Below the pieces are notes generated by a model. It searched no databases, was not told the origin of the DNA, and saw only the letters and a list, made by a program, of their open reading frames with translations. This document shows, in pieces, positions 1 through 7,995 of a DNA stretch of 64,000 nt. This DNA is from Gammaproteobacteria bacterium UBA5109. GTDB taxonomy: Bacteria > Pseudomonadota > Gammaproteobacteria > Pseudomonadales > Pseudohongiellaceae. How positions within the stretch are numbered: position 1 is the stretch's first letter; the number at the start of each line of letters is the position of its first letter. Both the position numbers and the translations under genes were made by a program. Location: contig DHZH01000001.1 of assembly GCA_002414385.1 (NCBI GenBank), positions 434,431 through 498,430 of the forward strand. The letters run 5' to 3'.

Positions 1-1326
1 TGTTCCATTCCATCCGGTGTTAACCAGGTAGGCCTTGGCACCGGAGTGCTCCATCCTTTTTTTCAGCACTTCGGCATAGCGGGTGGGGTGCAGACTCAGA
101 AAGGCCGCACCAAAACAGGCGGAAAACGTGGGGCTGGGTTCAGTGATGCCGCGCTCGGTGCCCGCCAGTTTGGACGTATACCCCGACAGAAAATAGTATT
201 CCGCTTGCGCATCGGTCAGTCTGGCTACCGGAGGCAGTACACCGAAAGCATCGGCAGTGAGGAAGATAACTTTGGTCGCATGACCACCCACCGATACCGG
301 TTTGACGATGTTGTCTATGTGGTAGATCGGGTATGAGACACGGGTATTTTCGGTTTTGGAGCTGTCGGTGAAGTCGATATTGCCTTCTGTATCAACGACC
401 ACATTTTCCAGCAACGCATCCCGCTTTATCGCAGCGTAAATTTCCGGTTCCTGTTCACGACTGAGATTGATGGTTTTGGCATAACAACCCCCTTCAAAAT
501 TGAACACGCCGTTATCGTCCCAGCCGTGCTCGTCGTCGCCAATCAATGCCCGCTTCGGATCCGTGGAGAGGGTGGTCTTGCCGGTGCCGGATAAGCCGAA
601 AAAGATAGCGGTGTCCTGATTTTCGCCGACATTCGCGGAACAGTGCATGGATGCAATGCCTTTTTGTGGCAGCAGGTAATTCATTACCGAGAAAATTCCT
701 TTTTTCATCTCACCACCATACCAGGTACCGCCAATAAGCTGCATACCTTCAGTCATATTGAAGGCGACGAAGTTCTCGGAATTCAGGCCTTGCTCTTGCC
801 AGTGGGGATTGCAGGTTTTGGAGCCATTCAATACCACAAAGTCGGGTTCAAATTCGTCAAGTTCCGCGTCTGACGGGCGAATGAACATGTTTTTTACAAA
901 ATGGGACTGCCAGGCAACTTCGGTCACAAAGCGCACCTTCAAGCGTGTTTCGGGGTCCGCTCCGCAGAAAAGGTCGTTCACGAAAAGACGTTTGCCGCTG
1001 AGTTGTTCAGCCACTATAGACTTAAGGGACTGCCAAACTTCGGAGGTAATGGCCTTGTTGTCGTTGTTGCCATGATCGGACCACCAGAGCGTATCCCGGG
1101 TGGTATCGTCTTTGACGAAATACTTATCTTTGGGAGATCGCCCGGTAAAGATACCGGTGTCGACGGCCACCGCGCCACTGCTGGTTATGCGACCCGCTTC
1201 GTATCCATTTAGTTCGGTACGGGTTTCCTCATGTAACAGGGTGTCGTAATCCGGGTTGTAGAGGATCTCCTTTGGAGTACCTATACCGTATTTGGACAGT
1301 TGTTGGCTGAGATCGGGACTTTTCAT
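1..1326 (-). CDS. pckA: ATP-dependent phosphoenolpyruvate carboxykinase (3' end cut by window edge)
   Basis: Cytosolic enzyme that converts oxaloacetate plus ATP to phosphoenolpyruvate, the entry step of gluconeogenesis. The reading frame is open from the ATG complement at 1324-1326 to base 1 (442 codons; the family is about 520-540 aa, so the C-terminus lies outside). The translation begins MKSPDLSQQLSKYGIGTP. It carries the family P-loop GLSGTGKTTLS near residues 243-253, followed by GDDEHGWDD and FEGGCYAKTINLS, the metal and nucleotide binding segments of the ATP-type enzyme. The GTP-type enzyme lacks this arrangement. The gene is divergent from the small gene at 1530, and a perfect inverted repeat at 1382-1400 lies in the shared upstream region. 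Identification is firm. Confidence 0.96.
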   Translation of the reverse strand, partial: MKSPDLSQQLSKYGIGTPKEILYNPDYDTLLHEETRTELNGYEAGRITSSGAVAVDTGIFTGRSPKDKYFVKDDTTRDTLWWSDHGNNDNKAITSEVWQSLKSIVAEQLSGKRLFVNDLFCGADPETRLKVRFVTEVAWQSHFVKNMFIRPSDAELDEFEPDFVVLNGSKTCNPHWQEQGLNSENFVAFNMTEGMQLIGGTWYGGEMKKGIFSVMNYLLPQKGIASMHCSANVGENQDTAIFFGLSGTGKTTLSTDPKRALIGDDEHGWDDNGVFNFEGGCYAKTINLSREQEPEIYAAIKRDALLENVVVDTEGNIDFTDSSKTENTRVSYPIYHIDNIVKPVSVGGHATKVIFLTADAFGVLPPVARLTDAQAEYYFLSGYTSKLAGTERGITEPSPTFSACFGAAFLSLHPTRYAEVLKKRMEHSGAKAYLVNTGWNGT

Positions 1327-1381
1327 CTGTGTATCCTGTGCTGGTAGTGCCGTCAGTCTGTGTGACTATACTGATCATTGA

Positions 1382-1400
1382 ATGTTAATAATATTAACAT
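1382..1400. promoter_or_regulatory. Perfect inverted repeat upstream of pckA, candidate operator
   Basis: ATGTTAATA and TATTAACAT form a 9-bp perfect inverted repeat around a single central A, in the AT-rich gap between pckA and the divergent small gene. It begins 56 bp upstream of the pckA start. The position and symmetry fit a transcription-factor operator; the factor is unknown. An AT-rich palindrome could also arise by chance. Confidence 0.35.
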
Positions 1401-1529
1401 ATAATGGTATTAATTAAATACTGGAATATCTACCGTTACCCAGCCTTGTCCCACTACAGGAGTATATAGATGCCTCACCTCCAGCCCTGGATGACGCTGT
1501 CAACGAGGTATTAAGCAGGCCAAAAGCGC

Positions 1530-1760
1530 ATGAAACTGAATGAAGCTATCGAATGGGGAAGGGCAGGCCGCTGGCAAGACGCCCAAGTCAGAGTCAGTCC
1601 GAGTAACCGTGAGCAATGGTTTGTGATGCTGCGAGACACGCTGCAAAAGTCATTCATTCTCGTCGATAATGACGATAGCCCCATCGTCACAGCGGATGCT
1701 AACGAGTTATTGAGCGTTATACGATCGCTAGGTTTGAAAGAAGTTACATTTTTTTTATAA
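1530..1760 (+). CDS. Small hypothetical protein upstream of yjdM
   Basis: A 76-aa soluble protein with no recognised family. It starts at ATG 1530 (MKLNEAIEWGRAGRWQDAQV) and ends with a hydrophobic LKEVTFFL tail. It has no signal peptide and no clear membrane segment. The middle reads WFVMLRDTLQKSFILVDNDDSPIVTADANE, which looks like an alternating strand/turn pattern and suggests a genuine folded protein rather than noise. The stop is 18 bp before the yjdM ATG on the same strand, so the two are probably co-transcribed. No strong ribosome binding site precedes it. An open antisense frame overlaps it but has no comparable context. Confidence 0.5.
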   Translation: MKLNEAIEWGRAGRWQDAQVRVSPSNREQWFVMLRDTLQKSFILVDNDDSPIVTADANELLSVIRSLGLKEVTFFL

Positions 1761-1778
1761 ATTTTAGGGAGACGATTG

Positions 1779-2129
1779 ATGTCAGACTTACCTCCATGCC
1801 CCAACTGCCAGTCCCAGTTTGTCTATGCAGACAGAGAGTTCCTGGTGTGTTCTGAGTGCGCTCACGAATGGAAGCCAGGGGGCAGCGATGATCAAACTGA
1901 AGATCTGACTAAGGTTAAAGATGCCAATGGCAACGATCTTTACGCAGGTGATAACGCGACGCTGATTAAAGACCTGAAGGTAAAAGGCAGTTCGAGCGTG
2001 TTAAAAATTGGTACAAAAATCAAAATTAACCGTATCGTTGATGGCGATCATAATATTGATTGTCGCGTGGATAAAATAGGCGAGATGATGCTGAAGTCCG
2101 AGTTTGTCAAAAAGTCTAACGGGAAATAG
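1779..2129 (+). CDS. yjdM: YjdM/PhnA-family zinc-ribbon protein
   Basis: Small cytosolic protein of the YjdM family, historically called PhnA; its biochemical role is not settled and the old link to phosphonate use is not supported for this family. The N-terminus has a zinc ribbon with two CxxC pairs, CPNC near residues 7-10 and CSEC near 26-29. The C-terminal half carries the family block VKDANGN, then KDLKVKGSSSVLKIGTK and GDHNIDC, ending in KSEFVKK. The start is ATG 1779 (MSDLPPCPNC), preceded by AGGGA at 1766-1770. An in-frame TTG one codon upstream is less likely. The length of 116 aa is normal for the family. Confidence 0.93.
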   Translation: MSDLPPCPNCQSQFVYADREFLVCSECAHEWKPGGSDDQTEDLTKVKDANGNDLYAGDNATLIKDLKVKGSSSVLKIGTKIKINRIVDGDHNIDCRVDKIGEMMLKSEFVKKSNGK

Positions 2130-2133
2130 AGCT

Positions 2134-2153
2134 CCACCACCTGGCAGTGGTGG
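2134..2153 (+). terminator. Hairpin just after yjdM
   Basis: CCACCAC at 2134-2140 pairs with GTGGTGG at 2147-2153 around a 6-nt loop, four bases after the yjdM stop codon. No T tract follows, so this is a weak intrinsic-terminator candidate and might instead protect the mRNA 3' end. Confidence 0.3.
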
Positions 2154-2388
2154 CCTGCCGTTACAATTATGGTATGGCCAAATTTTAAATTTCTAACCTG
2201 TTGAAAAATAAAAGATAAACGTCCTGCTGATAATCGAGTGGAAGTGAGTCGGGGTATCGGCGTCAGGATTTTCTGCAGATTTTTTTGTCTGAAAACTCAC
2301 TGTCCGGTATTTCAGATTTGCTGGTGTGTTTACAGGCTCTGGAATATCATCGGGCGTAATATTTACAGTTAAAAACAGAGGAAAGGAC

Positions 2389-3579
2389 ATGAAACGTATA
2401 ACCAACTGGTGCACTGTTGCTACCGGTATGCTGATGGCAATACTGCCCCAAACCGGGCTGCTGGCAGCCGATGACCCCATCGAGTCCTTGATGCAGGAAC
2501 CCCGTTATTACGATACCGCTGAAGCCGACATCCAGCTCCGGGTGATCGCCAGCGGGCTGGATCATCCCTGGAGTATCCGTTGGCTGCCTGACGGCACCAC
2601 TCTGGTCACTGAAAAGAATGCTGGCGTTATTCGCCGCATCGTGGATGACGAACTGCTGGAAGAACCGGTACTGGGCGGCCCGCAGGATCTGGTGTTCGGT
2701 CGCTACAAGGGTGTGCTGGATGTTGCCCCGCACCCGGATTTTGAAAACCAGCCCTGGCTCTATGTCAGCTACAACAAGGACCTGGGGGATAACAGGGAAG
2801 CCGTCGCCGTTGCCCGCGGACGCTGGGATGGCACCAATATCCAGGGACTTGAAGATATCTTTGTCGCCCAGGAAGGCACTGTCAATGGCTTGCGCCTGTT
2901 GTTCGGGACGGACGGTATGCTCTATCTGGGCGTGTATGTCCCCGGAGGACCTTCACCGGATGATTTCGATACGCTCAGCCAGGAAGGCAAGATTCTGCGC
3001 CTGACACCGGAAGGTGAAATTCCTGCGGACAATCCCTTTGTCGGTCGTGATGACTTCCTGCCTGAAATCTACAGTTTCGGTCATCGGACTCCGACAGGTC
3101 TCACCATGAACCGACAGACCGGCGAAATCTGGAATACGGAAATGGGTCCGCTGGGCGGCGACGAAGTGAACCGTGTTGTGCGCGGCGGCAACTACGGCTG
3201 GCCCCTGGTAAGTCTGGGCCGCCGATACGATGGCCCCTGGCAAAGCGAACACTTCCAGATGGAAGGCGTCATTGACCCGGTGCATTTTTGGATGCCCGGC
3301 ATTTCCCCGTCAAGTCTGGTGTTTTATGAAAGCGATGAGATTCCAGCCTGGGAGGGTGATCTGTTCGTCAGCGCCCAGCAGGAAGGGCGGATCCCGGGAA
3401 CAGGGCAGTTACAGCGCATCAAGCTAAATGTCGATGGTAACGAAATTATGCGTGAGCGCCTGTTTGACGACCTCGGGCAACGCATCCGTGACGTGAAGTT
3501 GGGGCCGGATGGCAGACTGTGGCTGCTGACCGACGAAGACAACGGCCTGGTGATGCGTATCGAACCAGCGGGTAATTGA
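2389..3579 (+). CDS. Secreted PQQ-type aldose sugar dehydrogenase family protein
   Basis: Soluble glucose/aldose dehydrogenase family beta-propeller (GdhB/YliI type), probably periplasmic and PQQ-dependent, oxidising sugars to lactones. The start is ATG 2389, preceded by GAGGA at 2379-2383. The first ~24 residues (MKRITNWCTVATGMLMAILP...) are a Sec signal peptide ending at GLLAA. Family motifs are visible: HPWSIRWLPDGTTLVTEK near the mature N-terminus, and YSFGHRTPTGLTMN followed by MGPLGGDEVN and GGNYGWP near residues 230-275. The 396-aa length fits the family. The frame is open further upstream to 2326, but that would place residues before the signal peptide. PQQ dependence is inferred from the family. 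Confidence 0.85.
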   Translation: MKRITNWCTVATGMLMAILPQTGLLAADDPIESLMQEPRYYDTAEADIQLRVIASGLDHPWSIRWLPDGTTLVTEKNAGVIRRIVDDELLEEPVLGGPQDLVFGRYKGVLDVAPHPDFENQPWLYVSYNKDLGDNREAVAVARGRWDGTNIQGLEDIFVAQEGTVNGLRLLFGTDGMLYLGVYVPGGPSPDDFDTLSQEGKILRLTPEGEIPADNPFVGRDDFLPEIYSFGHRTPTGLTMNRQTGEIWNTEMGPLGGDEVNRVVRGGNYGWPLVSLGRRYDGPWQSEHFQMEGVIDPVHFWMPGISPSSLVFYESDEIPAWEGDLFVSAQQEGRIPGTGQLQRIKLNVDGNEIMRERLFDDLGQRIRDVKLGPDGRLWLLTDEDNGLVMRIEPAGN

Positions 3580-3667
3580 AATCAGGCAGGGCGGGTTGCG
3601 ATGTGAAGGCAGTCTTCGCAACGAAATGGAATAGGTCCAGGCTATAGGCCGATCGATGAAGTTGTAG

Positions 3668-3850
3668 GTCGCACAGCTGGTTCACGAACAAGCAGATTAT
3701 CGCGCCGGTCGCCGCTGTGAACGGCTTGACCCGGCGACTGCGCGCGATATTCTCAGCGCTGACCGCCCGGCCGAAAAATCCCTGACTCCCGTCCTTGCGG
3801 CTGCCATGCTGGTCTTTTCTATTTTATGTCTGGTCCATAATTACGCCTGA
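3668..3850 (+). pseudogene. Possible coding remnant with a C-terminal membrane helix
   Basis: Between the sugar dehydrogenase and the YdjM-like gene, one frame stays open for 60 codons after a TAG at 3665-3667 and ends at TGA 3848-3850. The translation is rich in charged residues and then runs into a clean hydrophobic helix, LTPVLAAAMLVFSILCLV, ending HNYA. It has no ATG, GTG or TTG near its beginning, so it cannot be called a gene as it stands. It may be the decayed 3' end of a small membrane-protein gene, or chance. Nothing else is recognised in 3580-3955. Confidence 0.22.
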
Positions 3851-3955
3851 TTGCCACAGGTCTGTTAATACATATACTACCGTACAGCATCGGTGGCGTA
3901 TTGATGCCTGGTGCTACACAGCGATTAACCTTGTTCTTACAGTTCTGGAATCAAG

Positions 3956-4954
3956 ATGGACTCAGTGACTCAAATAGCGCTTGGTGCAGCAGTAGGAGAG
4001 GCTGTACTGGGCAGAAAAATCGGTGCCAAAGCTGCTTTGGTGGGAGCAATCTGCGGCACATTGCCGGATCTGGATAGTTTTATTTCCTACGGCGATGCTG
4101 TGGCATCGGTAACCTACCATCGTTCTTTCAGTCACTCTTTGCTGGTATTGGCCCTGATAAGTCCGCTGATCGCTAAAGTCGTGACAAAAGTACTGAACCA
4201 GCCTCCAGACCTGTTTGGCAAATGGTTCTTGCTGGTCTTTCTGGTTCTGATCACTCACCCACTGCTGGATACCTTCACAGTTTACGGCACGCAGTTGTTC
4301 TGGCCCTTTATCGACCATCCTTTCAGCGGGTCGACAATATTTATAATCGATCCGGCTTATACCTTACCTTTAGCTCTGGGAGTTTTGACCGCACTATTTT
4401 TGTCAAGGCAAAGTGCGCTGCGCGTTTATATCAACTTTGCCGGATTGAGCCTGAGTTCCCTGTATCTGGTCTGGACTGTCGGAGCCAAATTTCATATGGA
4501 AGACCGGATCAAGGAAGCGCTGGCTGAGCAGCAGATAGAATACAGTCGATTGCTCAGTACCCCGGCGCCCTTGAACACTATTCTCTGGCGTTTTGTCATC
4601 ATGGTCGAAGGGGGATATTACGAGGCCTATTATTCGATACTGGACCGCAGTCATGAAGTGGATTTTGTATTTTATCCCGACGACAAGGCATTACTGGCAA
4701 GTCTTTATGATCATTGGCCGGTAACCCGACTGCAATGGTTTACCCATGGCTTTTATTCCGTGCATGCAAGTGATGATAGTTTACTGATGACAGATTTGCG
4801 TATGGGGGTTGAACCCAACTATGCATTTGTATATGAAGTCGCAAAAATTGATGAACTGGAGCTCAGGCCTGTAAGCAGCCGCAGCTTGCCTGCTGATTTT
4901 GGTCTGGAGCAGGTCGCGGACTTGTGGCATCGTGCCATGAATCCGGTCAGGTAG
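3956..4954 (+). CDS. YdjM-like inner-membrane protein (putative metal-dependent hydrolase family)
   Basis: Inner-membrane protein of the YdjM/YbcI family (PF04307), annotated as putative metal-dependent hydrolases without a proven substrate. The 332-aa protein starts MDSVTQIALGAAVGEAVLG and shows the family's early conserved stretch: GTLPDLDSF near residues 38-46, then YHRSFSHSLL near 57-66, where Asp and His residues are thought to bind metal, and HPLLDTFTVYG near 101-111. Several hydrophobic segments lie in the first half; the C-terminal ~150 residues are polar and longer than in the E. coli member. The gene stands alone, with about 375 bp upstream and 270 bp downstream. Confidence 0.82.
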   Translation: MDSVTQIALGAAVGEAVLGRKIGAKAALVGAICGTLPDLDSFISYGDAVASVTYHRSFSHSLLVLALISPLIAKVVTKVLNQPPDLFGKWFLLVFLVLITHPLLDTFTVYGTQLFWPFIDHPFSGSTIFIIDPAYTLPLALGVLTALFLSRQSALRVYINFAGLSLSSLYLVWTVGAKFHMEDRIKEALAEQQIEYSRLLSTPAPLNTILWRFVIMVEGGYYEAYYSILDRSHEVDFVFYPDDKALLASLYDHWPVTRLQWFTHGFYSVHASDDSLLMTDLRMGVEPNYAFVYEVAKIDELELRPVSSRSLPADFGLEQVADLWHRAMNPVR

Positions 4955-5228
4955 GAGCTTGCCCGGATCGGGGCATATTCTTGTGTTTATCAACCTTGAT
5001 ATACAAGGATGGTAAGGCTATTATCCCTGAGCTTTGTACAAGTGTACTGCTTCGCTGCCATGATTGTTCAGCTGATTTGCAAGTTGCTGTACAGGTCTTC
5101 CTGCGGAATTCCTTATAAATATAAAAAAACATCATTAAAAGCAGCAATTTCAAATATCCTACTGGACAATGACAGATGATCGGATCATCAAAAGCAGATT
5201 AACGCTCAAGTTACTTAATAGGTATTTT

Positions 5229-6083
5229 ATGAATAAATTTACAATAAAGGCTTTCGCCGCTTCGTTCCTGTTCCCTTTATTAACCGCTCCATTTCTTGCT
5301 CAGGCCAGCGTCGAAGGCTATTGGCAACCGATCTATCATGAAGACTTTGAAGAGCGGCTTCCCGGACCGGAAGCCGGCGATTATGCTGGACTGCCAATTA
5401 ATGACGCAATGCGTTTACGGGGAGATACCTGGCAATCAGGCTTGTTGAATGTTCCCGAGCATCAGTGCAAGCCACACCCATCGACCTATGGGTTCCGTGG
5501 TATAGGAAACCTGCACTTTCAGGAAATTCTTGATCCCGAATCGCAGGAATTAATCGCATTAACCACCCATATTGAGTGGCAGGCGCAAAGACGCACCATC
5601 TACATGGATGGACGCGAACATCCGAATGAATTGTACCCGCATACCTGGGGCGGATTTTCTACCGGGCATTTTGAAGGCGATACCCTGGTTGTGCATACCA
5701 CTCATCTAAAAGCCGGCTGGATCCGTCGGAACGGCATGGCTTTGAGTGATGAAGCCACTCTTGATGAATATTTTATGCTCAATGATGACCAGACCCTGAT
5801 GACTCATGTTTCAATTGTTACTGACCCTAATTATTTAACAGAGCCATTTATTCGGACTAACGGTTGGTCAAGACTGCATGAAGTCAATATGGGGCCATAC
5901 CCCTGTCGGCCGGCAATCGAAATTGATCGTGAAGTGGGTGAGATCCCGCACTGGATGATTGATACGGAACAATCCCATGCAGGGAGTATCGAATTTTCCG
6001 AGCGCTGGAATATTCCACTGGAAGCTGCCCGCGGCGGTGCCCATACAGCACTTCCTGAATTTATGGACACAGTGGCCGAGTAA
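5229..6083 (+). CDS. Secreted protein of unknown function, paralogue of the gene at 7113
   Basis: Exported 284-aa protein with no function I can name. ATG 5229 gives a clear signal peptide (MNKFTIKAFAASFLFPLLTA...AQA). The frame extends upstream to 5169, but that would bury the signal. Landmarks are VEGYWQPIYHEDF at the mature N-terminus, RTIYMDGREHP near residues 124-134, and EGDTLVVHTTHLKAGWIRRNG with DEATLDEYF near 155-190. The last two blocks align with VETSHLTAAWLRANG and ENATVTEYF in the protein at 7113, and VEGYW aligns with IEGQW there, so the two are homologous. It is 17 bp upstream of the metallo-beta-lactamase-fold gene on the same strand, so the three genes probably form an operon. 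Confidence 0.75.
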   Translation: MNKFTIKAFAASFLFPLLTAPFLAQASVEGYWQPIYHEDFEERLPGPEAGDYAGLPINDAMRLRGDTWQSGLLNVPEHQCKPHPSTYGFRGIGNLHFQEILDPESQELIALTTHIEWQAQRRTIYMDGREHPNELYPHTWGGFSTGHFEGDTLVVHTTHLKAGWIRRNGMALSDEATLDEYFMLNDDQTLMTHVSIVTDPNYLTEPFIRTNGWSRLHEVNMGPYPCRPAIEIDREVGEIPHWMIDTEQSHAGSIEFSERWNIPLEAARGGAHTALPEFMDTVAE

Positions 6084-6100
6084 AGGTCTGGAGAAAACAA

Positions 6101-7102
6101 ATGATTAAGCTTATTAATACAGACGGCTCTCGAGCAAAAAACCTTCTACCAAAGGTACTGGGAGCAGCTGCACTTTCTGTTGCCCTTTCAACAGCGTTTA
6201 TGGGAACTGCAAGTGCACAGGACCTGGCTGATGTTGAGGTCAATTCCTACCATGTACAGGGAAATGTCTGGGTGTTAACTGGAGCCGGTGGTCATGTCAC
6301 TGTACAGATCGGTGACCAGGGTGTACTGGTTGTCGATACCCAATTTGCCGAAACTGCACCAAAAATCGTCGAAGAAATTGAACGGTTGGCACCGGGTAAA
6401 ACTATCCGCTATGTCATCAATACCCATGCTCATGGAGATCACACTGGCGGCAACGCAATAGTCAGATCCGCAGGTGAAACGATTGTTGCCGGTAATGAGG
6501 CCGGAGATGTTGGAGCAACCTTTGAGCCGGGGGCCGAGGTAATCGCTCATGAAAATGTCATGCTTTCCATGGCGACCGCCAATCCACCTTTGCCCTTTGA
6601 AGCCTGGCCAACAGAGGTCTATATCGGCAATAAATATGACTTTTACTTCAATGGTGAACCGGTTGAGCTGTTATATCAGGGCAGGGCGCATACTAACGGA
6701 GACAGCATTATTTTCTTCCGAAAATCTGATGTGATTGCTGCCGGTGATATCTATGTCACTGAAGGTTTTCCGTTTATTGACCAGAACAATTTCGGTCATA
6801 TTAACGGCATTATTGATGGCCTTAATCAGATTATCAGTATTACCGTTCCACTGGAGCAACAGGAGGGCGGGACGATGGTTATCTCCAGCCATGGCCGCCT
6901 GTCAGATGAAGCGGATGTGGTTGAATATCGCGATATGCTGACGATCATTCGTGACCGGGTGCAGTACCTGATTGACGAAGGCATGAGCCTGGAAGAGGTT
7001 CTCGAAGTTGGGCCGGCAAGAGATTATTCCAACCGTTATGGCAATGGCTTCATCTCCACGGATGATTTCATCACAGCTGTCTATAATAATTTGAGCGAGT
7101 AG
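6101..7102 (+). CDS. Periplasmic MBL-fold metallo-hydrolase
   Basis: Metallo-beta-lactamase superfamily hydrolase, likely periplasmic. ATG 6101 follows GGAG at 6090-6093. An N-terminal signal with a long polar leader (first ~40 residues, ending MGTASAQ) precedes the catalytic domain. The zinc motif THAHGDH lies at residues 108-114, followed by TGGN. A second metal-ligand region is GRAHTNGDSIIFF, with AAGDIYVTEGFPFID after it, and a late SSHGRLSDE supplies a further conserved His. The pattern resembles the broad SoxH/quinoprotein-relay type MBL enzymes more than true beta-lactamases. The substrate is unknown. The gene sits between two related secreted proteins, which suggests a joint role. Confidence 0.88.
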   Translation: MIKLINTDGSRAKNLLPKVLGAAALSVALSTAFMGTASAQDLADVEVNSYHVQGNVWVLTGAGGHVTVQIGDQGVLVVDTQFAETAPKIVEEIERLAPGKTIRYVINTHAHGDHTGGNAIVRSAGETIVAGNEAGDVGATFEPGAEVIAHENVMLSMATANPPLPFEAWPTEVYIGNKYDFYFNGEPVELLYQGRAHTNGDSIIFFRKSDVIAAGDIYVTEGFPFIDQNNFGHINGIIDGLNQIISITVPLEQQEGGTMVISSHGRLSDEADVVEYRDMLTIIRDRVQYLIDEGMSLEEVLEVGPARDYSNRYGNGFISTDDFITAVYNNLSE

Positions 7103-7112
7103 GGGATTGAGA

Positions 7113-7898
7113 ATGAAATTAACAAGCTTTGCAAAAATCGCGTGCTTTCTGGGCGCGTCAGTATTAACAGGTTCCCTTGTCGCACAACCGCCCGGGCCAC
7201 CACAGAATCCTGCGGATCTTCCTCCCAGAGAGGGAATTCCCGGCAGTATGGAAAACATTGAAGGTCAGTGGGTTGCCATCGTTAATGAAGATTGGCTATG
7301 GCGCATGAGGGTTCCGGAAAAAGGTGATTTCACCAGCATTCCCTACAATGAACGTGCCCGTGAAGTAGGAGAGGCATGGGATGAGTCAATGACAGGTTCC
7401 TGCCTGCAGTATGGTGCTGCCGGCATCATGCGCCAGCCGATGCGTATCCGTATCAGCTGGGATTCGAATTCAGTGCTTGAACTGGAAACTGATTATGGTC
7501 AGCAGACCCGGCGTTTCATTTTCAATGAACCGGCACCCGAGAATACCCCTCGTAGCCTGCAGGGCTATTCCGAAGCAAGCTGGGAGTACGACTTTCTGCC
7601 AATTGGTAATTTTGGTGGTTTCGGCTCCGAGGCACCTGATCCGGAGCATGGTTCTCTGAAAGTTGAAACCAGCCATCTGACGGCAGCCTGGTTGCGTGCC
7701 AATGGTGCACCGGTAAGTGAAAATGCGACAGTCACCGAATATTTCAGCATGTTTCAGGATCCGACCGGAACCGATTGGCTGGTGGCGACCGTAATTGTGC
7801 ATGACCCGATGTACCTGAATCAGGATTTTATTACCAGCTCGCATTTCCGCCGCGACAGTAACCGCGGTGACTGGGATCCACGCCCTTGTGGTATGTAA
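7113..7898 (+). CDS. Secreted protein of unknown function, paralogue of the gene at 5229
   Basis: Exported 261-aa protein. ATG 7113 follows AGGGG at 7101-7105; a TTG six bases upstream is in frame but too close to that site. The signal peptide MKLTSFAKIACFLGASVLTG ends near LVAQ and is followed by a proline-rich linker. The mature part shows IEGQWVAIVNEDWLWRM, then LELETDYGQQTRRFIF, then VETSHLTAAWLRANG with ENATVTEYFSMF, and ends in DPRPCGM. These blocks match the protein at 5229 in order and spacing. It starts 10 bp after the MBL gene stop and is followed by a strong terminator, so it is the last gene of the operon. Confidence 0.75.
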   Translation: MKLTSFAKIACFLGASVLTGSLVAQPPGPPQNPADLPPREGIPGSMENIEGQWVAIVNEDWLWRMRVPEKGDFTSIPYNERAREVGEAWDESMTGSCLQYGAAGIMRQPMRIRISWDSNSVLELETDYGQQTRRFIFNEPAPENTPRSLQGYSEASWEYDFLPIGNFGGFGSEAPDPEHGSLKVETSHLTAAWLRANGAPVSENATVTEYFSMFQDPTGTDWLVATVIVHDPMYLNQDFITSSHFRRDSNRGDWDPRPCGM

Positions 7899-7931
7899 TA
7901 TTGACTTGAATTATCAAGATTGGAAATTGAT

Positions 7932-7963
7932 AAAAAAAGGCCTCACTAGTGAGGCCTTTTTTT
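7932..7963. terminator. Strong bidirectional intrinsic terminator
   Basis: AGGCCTCAC and GTGAGGCCT form a perfect stem, flanked by seven A and seven T, so the whole 32 nt is palindromic. It separates the secreted-protein/MBL operon on the plus strand from gss on the minus strand and can serve both. Confidence 0.9.
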
Positions 7964-7995
7964 GTAGGAATCGACTTGTTAAACGTTTTCGAAAC

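Noticed and set aside
643..1212. Plus-strand open frames of 76-105 codons opposite pckA
   Set aside because: They are antisense shadows of the pckA reading frame, which is full of strong family motifs.
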